The notes below the pieces were generated by a model. That model made no database searches and was not told where the DNA came from. It saw nothing but the letters and a program-made list of their open reading frames with translations. A DNA stretch of 64,000 nt from Ehretia macrophylla (lineage: Eukaryota; Streptophyta; Magnoliopsida; Boraginales; Ehretiaceae): positions 22,386,001 through 22,450,000 of the forward strand of contig CM075778.1 in the NCBI GenBank assembly GCA_037974665.1, in the 5' to 3' direction. Below, in pieces: positions 57,001-64,000 of the stretch (the first letter of the stretch is position 1; each line of letters begins with the position of its first letter). Made by a program: the position numbers and the translations under genes.

Positions 57001-58824
57001 ACAGATCATAAGAGCTTGAAATATCTGTTTTCACAGAAAGAGTTGAACATGAGGCAGAGGCGTTGGCTGGAATTACTTGAGGACTATAACTGCACTATTA
57101 ACTATCTTCCAGGTAAGGCCAATATTGTTGCTGATGCTTTGAGCCGAAAGGCTACTGTTGCTAGCTTGATTATCAAGAATTGGGAATTCATGGAAGAATT
57201 GTGCTTATGGAAGCCTAGTACTTCAAATTCTGGTATTCAATTTGCAAGTTTGCAGATTCAATCTCTGTTGTTATCCAGGATTCGAGAAGCTCAACAGGCT
57301 GATCTTCAATTGTTGAAAGTCTTAGAGAATTCTAAAGGGGGAGAGTCGGATTTCAAACTGCACGACGATGGTATTCTTAAATTCAAGGGTAGAATCTGTA
57401 TTCCGAATGATCCAACTCTAAAGAAGGATATTCTTGCTGAGGCACACAGTTCTCGATATACTATCCATCCAGGCAGTACGAAAATGTATAAAGATTTAAA
57501 GCAGAATTTTTGGTGGAATAATATGAAGAGAGAAATCGCTGACTATGTTGCCCGATGTCTTACTTGTCAGAAAGTTAAAGCAGAACATCAGAGACCTGCA
57601 GGGTTGTTGCAGCCTTTGGCTATTCCTGTTTGGAAATGGGATCATATTACTATGGATTTCGTCTCTGATTTACCGAGGTCTTCGAGGGGTAATGACTCAG
57701 TCTGGGTTATTGTGGATAGACTGACCAAGACTTCTCATTTTATTGCTAAAAAGAAGTCTGATTCTCTTGATAAACTGGTAGAGTTGTATATTGAGAATGT
57801 TGTCCGACTACATGGAATTCCAAAGAGTATCGTATCAAATAGAGATCCCAGATTTACATCTCAGTTCTGGCAAAAGATTCAGAAAGCTTTGGGCACGACT
57901 TTGAATTTCAGTACAGCTTATCATCCCCAGATAGATGGTCAATCCGAGAGAACTATCTTGATCCTTGAGGATATGTTACGGGCTTGCATTCTGGACTTTG
58001 GTAAGAGTTGGGAGAAGTATTTGCCACTAGCAGAGTTCGCCTACAACAATAGTTATCAAGCTACTATTGGTATGGCACCTTATGAGGCACTTTATGGGCG
58101 TAAATGTCGGTCTCCTCTTTACTGGGATGATGTTGGTGAAATGAAGACTATCGACCCTACTCTCTTACCTGAAATGAACCAAATGATTGATCAGGTGCAG
58201 CTTATCAGAAAAAGAATGCTTACAGCACAGAGCCGGCAAAAGAGTTATGCAGATAGACGACGTCGTGATCTGAAATTTGCTGTGGGGGACCGGGTATTTC
58301 TGAAAATTTCTCCTCGCAAGGGTTTGATTCGGCATGGTAAAAGAGGTAAACTCAGTCCTCGATATGTGGGACCATTTGAGATAACTGAAACTGTTGGTGA
58401 TTTGGCTTACCGTCTAGCTTTACCTCCCAGTCTGGGCAGAATTCATGACGTATTCCATGTTTCCATGCTTCGGAAGTATCAGCCAGATCCCTCTCACATA
58501 CTTGAGCCGGAACCGCTAGAGATCAGTGAAACTTTGACCTACACAGAGAAACCTCTTCGAATTGTTGATCAGAAAGTTCAGGAGCTTAGGACTAAAAGCA
58601 TTCCGATGGTTAAAGTTCTGTGGGATCATCACGGAGTAGAGGATGTGACATGGGAAAGAGAGGATCAGATGCGGGATCGGTATCCGGAGTTATTCGCCGA
58701 ATCATGTAAGAATTGCGTGGACGCAATTAGTTTAAGGGGGAGAGGATGTGACGCTCGGGTTTTAGCCATGCATTTAATTACTGTTGCATCCCTTGTTTGC
58801 GCATTTACTTCTATGCCTTATTAA
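54052..58824 (+). CDS. Gag-pol polyprotein of the Tekay/Del chromovirus, 1590 aa
   Basis: Single frame starting [20 protein letters not shown]. Capsid domain about residues 95-260 ([29 protein letters not shown]), then a Gln/Ser-rich stretch and two CCHC zinc knuckles near residues 344-357 and 364-377. The protease site [12 protein letters not shown] is near 437, reverse transcriptase about 630-800 ([21 protein letters not shown] near 773), RNase H about 915-1030 ([12 protein letters not shown]), integrase from about 1130 (H-H-C-C region, ITMDF near 1198, QSERT near 1300, GDRVFLK) and a chromodomain about 1503-1550 ([15 protein letters not shown]). The last 26 codons lie inside the 3' LTR. 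Expressed, it would form particles, copy the RNA and integrate the DNA. No break seen in the frame. Confidence 0.95.
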   Translation: MGPRRRADNPNVGGEPEGVHGQEAEVAENAPQVQEPSTAQILATMATAMNTIAQFVTQQGQPGVVAGNQAARAGGSGPTGGNLYDRFIHHGAYTFFGELDDMKAEMWLRKFERVAAILECHDDRKITYTTFLLEGDAEDWWNTISEKWGAEGGHHSWADFVREFRDKYISVVARERRQTEFINLKQGNMTVDQYEATFTRISRYAPALIQPEDMKIHRFIMGLRRDIMLNLSSNDFPNYAAVVRAASRYEKRKADVLAETSQSSKRFQSQSQGYQGQAVSVGQSSQPRQTQSYTGPTQTQARPVQSQTQSQFRPAVSRSQQGSSATSTYRAPSGGTVARRHQQCSFCQRQGHTEDVCWKKHNKCTGCGSDQHRVKDCQKFKNPRGQTSAQNSQTRAPAAAPPPRGQARVFALDAEELPDTTAVVEGIFLLNDQSVKVLIDSGASHSFITPTCAQNAKLKHDKLLHEIVVYTPMGPKFVTRSICRACSIFIEGRVFPADLIILPFNDFEIILGMDWLSKYYAQLDCRKKIVYLEMPDQPVLKIVGSRKSTGTPIISSIRASKLLSKGCEAYLAYLINQPGDQLKLNDVPIVREFPRVFPEELPGLPPDREIEFMIDLLPRTSPISRTPYRMAPPELQELKVQLQGLFEKGFIQPSSSPWGAPVLFVKKKDGSLRLCIDYRGLNQVTIKNKYPLPLIEELFDQLQGARVFSKFDLRQGYYQLRIKKDDVPKTAFRTRYGHYEFVVLPFGLTNAPAAFMDLMQRVFRPYLDQFVVIFIDDILVYSKSEAEHEQHLRIVLQTLQEHRLFAKFSKCEFWLKQVAFLGHIISQDGISVDPAKIEVVLSWKRPETVTEIRSFLGLAGYYRRFVKDFSKIAGPLTQLTQKKTVFDWNDKCEASFQELKKRLTTAPILALPEGYDNLVIYSDASKEGLGCVLMQNGKVIAYASRKLKPYELNYPTHDLELAAIILALKKWRHYLWGNKFEIFTDHKSLKYLFSQKELNMRQRRWLELLEDYNCTINYLPGKANIVADALSRKATVASLIIKNWEFMEELCLWKPSTSNSGIQFASLQIQSLLLSRIREAQQADLQLLKVLENSKGGESDFKLHDDGILKFKGRICIPNDPTLKKDILAEAHSSRYTIHPGSTKMYKDLKQNFWWNNMKREIADYVARCLTCQKVKAEHQRPAGLLQPLAIPVWKWDHITMDFVSDLPRSSRGNDSVWVIVDRLTKTSHFIAKKKSDSLDKLVELYIENVVRLHGIPKSIVSNRDPRFTSQFWQKIQKALGTTLNFSTAYHPQIDGQSERTILILEDMLRACILDFGKSWEKYLPLAEFAYNNSYQATIGMAPYEALYGRKCRSPLYWDDVGEMKTIDPTLLPEMNQMIDQVQLIRKRMLTAQSRQKSYADRRRRDLKFAVGDRVFLKISPRKGLIRHGKRGKLSPRYVGPFEITETVGDLAYRLALPPSLGRIHDVFHVSMLRKYQPDPSHILEPEPLEISETLTYTEKPLRIVDQKVQELRTKSIPMVKVLWDHHGVEDVTWEREDQMRDRYPELFAESCKNCVDAISLRGRGCDARVLAMHLITVASLVCAFTSMPY
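58734..58746 (+). other. Polypurine tract
   Basis: AAGGGGGAGAGGA directly precedes the 3' LTR start TGTGACGCTC. It is also read as codons of the polyprotein end, because the frame continues across it. Confidence 0.9.
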
Positions 58825-61214
58825 CTGACTTTGTGACTACTATTCACTCCGTTTTTTAAACTACTTTCTATTAGTTAATTAGCATTTTTATTAAATCATA
58901 TTAATTGTGAAAGTAGTGGAAAAAATGTGCATTTGAGCTTAAGGCGTTAGGAAGGCTCGTTTAGAAAATGACTTTAGTAGTTGAATGAATAGTGTTACGT
59001 AACTAACTTAGGTAATTAATTAGCTAGCATATATTTTACTATCTAAGCTCGTTTTAAAGCTTACTACGCACATTTTATTAGATCAATTAAGCACCCAATT
59101 GACCCCACCATAACTTAACCATTTTATATATCACCTAAACTCATAAAATGCAAAAGAAAAAAAAAATAGAAAGCTGAAAACAGCAGCCCAAACCCGACAG
59201 CCCCTCTTTGCACTTGGGAGAATTTTTTCATCTTCAACTCTTCAATTCAAGCCAAGCCAAGCTTTGAGCAACTAGTGTAGGGTGTTTGCAAGGTTCCTAG
59301 GTGCTCCTACGCGTAGTGGTGAGGGATTTCACGACTTGTTTTTGCATTTTTAAATAGTTGCTCATTTATTGATTTGTTGAAAATATGATTATATGCCATT
59401 GTAATTGTTATCTATGCTAATATACTATCTATATGAATGCTAGAGAACACTTTTGAACCGTCGTTTCGTAATTTAAACGGTTAGAATCGTTAGTTTGATT
59501 TTTAGGGTGAATAGTGACATTTTTTCTAGGGTTTTGTGTAATTGCTTGAATTGGCTTAAATTAATGCTTCTAATTGATGCCTTAGATACTAGTGAAGATA
59601 ATCAAATAGCCCCGTACACTTGCATTGCCCTTAAATCGCCTAAAAATGGAAAATAGCCAACTTTAACTTGGGGCTTTCGGGGTTAATGCGAATCCGGGTG
59701 GATTCGGGCTTCAATTCTAGTATCCTTAGGCTACCTAGGTGCTATAGATGCCTTGATATCCCTTGTTTGAAGCCCGGACAATGTACGCGTAGTTTAAAGC
59801 CATAAGAGGAAATTTGGGGCTTTCGGGGTAAACGCGGGCATTTGAACGAGTTAGAGGGTACCTCGAGGGTTAGTTAGAAGGTTGGGAGAGTTTCCTTTGA
59901 AAATGAAATCATTAACTTTGGTTTGGAAGAAAAATAGTATGTAAAATAAAGGGGTTTAAGTGCAATTTCGTTTGTCTCACACTTCTAAACCCATGTCAGG
60001 ACTTCTTGAGTGTTTATATGTGATTTTAAATTGATTTGGAGCTTTTGGAATGATTCTATGCTTATTTGGTATAAGTTCATTTGTAAACTGCTTATTAGCT
60101 TCTATCCTAATTGCAACGAGGTCAACCTACTTTGTTGATCCTCATATGTGTTAATGCTTATATTATTGCTATTAACTTGCTATCGTTAAGTGCATTGCAT
60201 AGTAGTTGCGCAACCATAGTGTCAGGGGCGGATGTGTTGAATATCGGCTGGGCGGCAGAGGGCTTGCCCGTGGATATTCAAACTCCGTACCCTATTCCCT
60301 CATTCGCCTGGTCCGGAGATTGTCAGGGGATGTTGGGTCGTAGGATTTGGGGTACATCCGGAGTACACCCACTGGAGTGATTGGGGTTATGCCGGCTTAT
60401 CATGATCGTGCTCGTGGTTCGTGGATCGTGATTGAAGACCAGTGAAGATTGGTGTATAGGGGATTGTTGAAACGTATCCTTTTAAATGTGTGGTTATTTA
60501 AGTTATCGTTGTTTCTTTAATTGTCTAAGTGTTATTGTTGTATGATTGTATTATATGTTGCATTGCACGCCCCGGGACTATATCCCTCACTGGGCAACAG
60601 TGGTTGCTCATACCTCGATATCTGTTTCAGGAGACGCTGAGGGTGATCCCCATCTTGTTGATTTAGTTGAGGAAGAAGAAGTTCAGATAGAGCCTTTACC
60701 TTAGTTGCTGTGTCTGATAACTTGAGGTGGTTAATGATTTTGCTGCTATGTGGAAGACTCATCTGATTACTTTATGTACTATTTTGTAGCCCAAGGGCTA
60801 TGTATATGCTTGTTGTATAAGTCGAAGATTAGTTGGTTGGGTTGTGGCTTTGAAAGTCTATGAACTGTAATAACTTTTATTTCTTGCCTTATTTCTTTGC
60901 ATGCTTGGGAGTGGATGATTAATGTAGAATGCTTTATCCTTTAAGTTGTTTTATTGATTTCCTAGAATGTCAGGATTATAAGACTATGCTGACAACAAGT
61001 TCTCGCATGCTTGTGTGTTTTGGAGTTATTGTGTACTATAAGGCTCGATGGCCTTATAGCTTTGTTGTTTAATTGAGAAAAGCTTGTATTGTATTGTTGG
61101 GACCTTGTTTAAGTGTTTACAGGTTTTTAGAATGTCCACGGTACAGAGGAGACTCTGTCCGTGTGTCGGGTCCGGACTTAACCTTTAGCTTGGGGGTTGG
61201 GTCGGGGCGTGACA
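58747..61214 (+). repeat. 3' LTR, 2468 bp
   Basis: Starts TGTGACGCTCGGGTTTTAGC and ends GTCGGGGCGTGACA. About 11 substitutions and three indels relative to the 5' LTR. The first 78 bases encode the last 25 residues plus the stop of the polyprotein frame. The 89-codon frame at 60111-60380 mirrors that at 52588-52857. Confidence 0.95.
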
Positions 61215-61219
61215 GAAGC
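61215..61219. repeat. Target-site duplication GAAGC, right copy
   Basis: It follows the 3' LTR end at 61214 and matches 51211-51215. Confidence 0.95.
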
Positions 61220-61598
61220 AACCCTGCGGGTCGTTGATGTTCTGCTTTCACTCGCTGACAAGTCAAACATCTGGATACAAACTGAGCAACCTCCATTTTC
61301 ATGTTATTCCACTAATAATGTTGTTTCAAATCCCAATACATATTGTTTCCACTGGGATGAATGGTGTACTTAGAATTATGAGCCTCCTCCAGAATACCTC
61401 TCCTCAAACCCGGTTCATCCGGAACACATACCCTGTTCCGAAACTGAAGAATACCATCTTCATGTAATTTGAAGTTAAACTTATCATCCGTGATCTGATA
61501 TCCTTGATCTTCTGAAGTTTTGAATCAAGTTGCTGAGCTTCTCTGATTTGAGACAGCAATAAAGGTTGAATACGGAGATGTGAACACATCACCCAAAC
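61220..61598 (-). pseudogene. Integrase N-terminal remnant of the invaded minus-strand element
   Basis: On the minus strand, the spacer after RNase H leads into the zinc-binding domain, ending [20 protein letters not shown] directly at the insertion boundary. The integrase core continues on the other side of the young element, below 51215. Fossil with breaks. Confidence 0.75.
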
Positions 61599-62764
61599 CT
61601 ACGTCAATTCCGGTCTCCAATAACTTATTTCTTCAAGAACCTCCCACTTCTTGACAGCCAAACAAGAAATACTCACCTTACGGCTAAGAACGTCTGCTAC
61701 CACATTTGCCTTCCCAGGCAGATAATTGATAGAATAATTATAATCTCCAAGAAGTTCCATCAACCTCCGTTGATGCATATTCAACTCCTTCTGTGAGAAT
61801 AGGTACTTCAGACTTTTATGATCAGTGAAAACCTCGAACTTACTGGCCCACAGGTAATGACGCCACTTTTTCAGTGTGAAAACAACTGCTGCCAACTCAA
61901 GATCATGAGTCGGATAATTAACCTCATACGGTTTCAACTTCCGAGAAGCATAGGCAATAACCTGGCCATTTTGCATAAGCACACAACCCAAGCCCTCCTT
62001 GGATGCATCGCTGTAAATAACCATATTATCGGTCCTCTCTGGTAGAGCAAGTACTGGAGTGGTAGTTAATCTCTTTTTCAACTCCTGAAACCCCACTCTC
62101 GCATTTCTCATCCCAAGTAAAACTGGTTCGTTTATGAGTTAACTTAGTAAGTGGCCTTGCAATCTTAGAAAAGTCTTTCACAAACCTACGGTAATAACCC
62201 ACCAAACCAAGGAAGCTACGAACTTCTGAAACATTCTTCGACCATTTCCAAGACATTACTACTTCAATCTTAGTGGGATCTACTGATATACTATTCCGTG
62301 TAATCACATGGCCAAGAAAAGATATCCGTTGTAGCCAAAATTCACACTTGCTGAACGTCGCAAACAACTGATGCTCCTGCGGCTTTTATAGGACAAGTCA
62401 TAGATGTTGCTCGTGCTCCGATTCAGTCTTAGAATAAACCGAGATATCATCAATAAAGATTACCACGAACTAGTCCCAAGTATAGCTGAAAGACTCGATG
62501 CATAATATCCATGAATGTCGCCGGTGCATTAGTCAATCCAAAAGGCATAACCACAAATTCATAATGCCCGTACCGAGTCCTGAAAGCAGACTTCGGAACA
62601 TCCTCCGTACGAATTCGAAGCTGATAATACCCCTGCCTCAAGTCAAACTTAGAGTAGACTTTGGCTCCCTGGAGCTGATCAAACAACTCGTCAATCAGTG
62701 ACAAAAGATACTTGTTCTTGATGGTCACCTGATTCAAACCACGATAATCAATACATAATCTCAA
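61599..62764 (-). pseudogene. Reverse transcriptase and RNase H remnant of the invaded element
   Basis: RT is seen in [57 protein letters not shown] (62764-62450), [16 protein letters not shown] and [15 protein letters not shown] (62367-62160). RNase H (62111-61599) has [29 protein letters not shown] and [17 protein letters not shown], then [15 protein letters not shown]. Close to the element at 37359-46581 and to the young element. A few breaks. Confidence 0.8.
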
Positions 62765-63540
62765 GGTACCATCCTTCTTCTTTACAAATAAGACAGGTGC
62801 TCCACACGGTGAAGAACTCTGTTGAATGAATCCCTTCTCTAATAACTCCTACAACTAAGTTTCCAGCTCCTTAAGTTCAGCTGGTGCCATCCGGTACGTT
62901 GATTTAGAAATAGGTTGAGTACCGAGAATTAGATTGATCACAAACTCAATATCCCTCTCTGGCGGCAATCCTGGCAACTCCTCGGGAAATACATTGGGAT
63001 AATCCCGAATTATAGGAACTTCATCCAGCTTTAGCTTATCAGATGGCTTGTTGATCAAATAAGCTAGATACCCTGAACACCCCTTACTCACCAGCTTAAT
63101 AGCTTTAGTTGATGAGATAATAAAATTAGTCTTAGCATCCCGGTTCCCCGCTACCTCAACCACTGGCTGTTCTGGCAACCAAAACCGTACTACCTTTGTT
63201 CTACAGTCTAACTGAGCATCATACTTAGAAAGCTAGTCCATGCCCAAGATAACATCATACCCCCGGATAGGAAATAAGATAAGGTCCGAAGGGAAATCCT
63301 GACCTTTAACATGTATTTTATAATCTTTACATACTAGGCCAGTCACATATTTATCAGTCAAAGAAGTACTAATTTCAACCACATAAGGCAATCTTTCATG
63401 TTGCATGTTAACACGTTGGACACAAGTAGGTAGGGGTAATGAAAGAATGCGTAGCACCAGAATCAATCAACACTTTAACAAGTTGATTGAGTATAAGAAA
63501 GTTACCTTCCACAACAGTTGTTGCCTCAGGCATCTCCTCC
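62765..63540 (-). pseudogene. Protease and RT-entry remnant of the invaded element
   Basis: Protease words [14 protein letters not shown] (near 63470) and GYDVILGMD (near 63240) are followed by [30 protein letters not shown] and [16 protein letters not shown] (63178-62855), the usual Tekay link between protease and reverse transcriptase. A few breaks. Confidence 0.75.
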
Positions 63541-64000
63541 AAATCCACTGTGTAGGCCCAAGCCTGAACCCGCTGCTGCTGGGATGCACTACCTGCAGGT
63601 CTACCCTGGTAACCCTGAGTTGCTGGCCGACTCCCACTACCCTGATATCTAGGGCAATCCCTCACTCTGTGTTGGTTGCTGCCGCAACCCAAACATGTCT
63701 TTGCCTTCTTCTGACAGTTGGCCTCCGTATGGCCCTTATGGTCACAAAAAGTACAATGCAGTGTTGGAGCACTGACACTGCCTACTGAAGACCCAGAAAC
63801 TGAATAAGCAGTTGTACCAGTCTACTACTGAGGTCTCGCAACACTGGGCCTATACTAACCCTGAGACTGGGTCGGCCTATACTGGGACTGTGCCGGGTAA
63901 GATCCCTGCTGAAATTGGGGCCTAAATAAACTCTGATGCCCCTGTGGTTTAAAAGAACCCTGCTGCACCGAAGGCTTATAACCACCCTACTGTACTGAAG
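63541..64000 (-). pseudogene. Gag C-terminal remnant with zinc knuckle, running off the window
   Basis: A CCHC-type knuckle (MGCGSNQHRVRDCPRYQGSG) lies at 63692-63633, with a second, related Cys-His stretch just upstream near 63750. Beyond 63780 is the Gln/Tyr/Ser-rich part of gag that precedes the knuckles in Tekay elements. The capsid domain lies outside the window. Confidence 0.7.

Larger units (their letters stand above)
51216..61214 (+). mobile_element. Tekay/Del chromovirus (Ty3/gypsy), complete-looking, 9,999 bp
   Basis: The 5' LTR is 51216-53692 (2477 bp), the primer site 53699-53710, gag-pol starts at 54052, the polypurine tract is 58734-58746 and the 3' LTR is 58747-61214 (2468 bp). 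The target duplication is GAAGC. By eye the LTRs differ by about 11 substitutions and 3 indels (one of 9 bases), near 99.5% identity. With an assumed 1.3e-8 substitutions per site per year this is about 0.2 million years. The coding frame is continuous, so the copy looks whole; I make no claim about activity. Confidence 0.95.
47544..64000 (-). mobile_element. Tekay-like Ty3/gypsy element, minus strand, invaded by a younger relative, running off the window
   Basis: On the minus strand the visible order is gag (from beyond 64000), protease, reverse transcriptase, RNase H and integrase N-terminal part to 61215. A 9,999-bp insertion (61214-51216) follows, then the integrase core and end, chromodomain, polypurine tract and 3' LTR (50065-47544). 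The 5' LTR lies outside the window. The element sits in pararetrovirus DNA. Roughly ten breaks in the coding remnants, so it is not recent. Confidence 0.8.

Overview
This is plant nuclear heterochromatin, almost certainly from a flowering plant. Nearly every base I can assign belongs to long terminal repeat (LTR) retrotransposons or to integrated plant pararetrovirus (Caulimoviridae) DNA. I find no host protein gene, rRNA, tRNA gene or CRISPR array. The window is AT-rich with GC-rich islands inside the LTRs, and insertions are stacked inside insertions. All virus-like elements are treated here as fossils.

Layout. (1) 1-11387: a decayed Ty3/gypsy element of the Tat/Ogre/Retand group on the plus strand. 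Its integrase is split by an Angela/BARE-like copia LTR (about 3566-7041, minus), which itself carries a 1.7-kb insertion of unknown type. Downstream, a 2.8-kb minus-strand composite insertion (7691-10489, TSD TACAC) joins a Tekay-type LTR and tRNA-Met primer site to a short unit with an snRNA-gene-like promoter. A 40-bp tandem array (10682-11040) fits the 3' untranslated repeats known from Tat elements. (2) 11388-13261: a truncated Tekay-type LTR. (3) 13262-36884: a cluster of endogenous pararetrovirus copies in alternating orientation (+, -, +, -) with palindromic junctions, invaded by a 2.2-kb solo LTR (18346-20560, TSD CACCA). (4) 36885-46581: an LTR fragment, then a minus-strand Tekay-like gypsy element invaded by a plus-strand solo LTR (38082-40445, TSD TATGA). 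(5) 46582-47543: one more pararetrovirus fragment. (6) 47544-64000 and beyond: a minus-strand Tekay-like element whose integrase was hit by a complete-looking 9,999-bp Tekay/Del chromovirus (51216-61214, TSD GAAGC).

The youngest event is the 51216-61214 element. By eye its two LTRs (2477 and 2468 bp) differ at about 11 substitutions and 3 indels, roughly 99.5% identity. At an assumed 1.3e-8 substitutions per site per year this is about 0.2 million years. Its gag-pol frame (1590 codons) looks whole and runs 26 codons past the start of the 3' LTR.

The most interesting signals are regulatory and structural. They are a G-box minisatellite just upstream of a TATA box in one solo LTR, nine W-box cores in 111 bp upstream of a TATA box in the copia LTR, the USE+TATA (U-snRNA type) promoter in the composite insertion, a conserved TATA plus 3' splice-site motif before the last pararetrovirus ORF, and the inverted pararetrovirus junctions that could yield double-stranded RNA. 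I see no sign of a new enzymatic or defence system.
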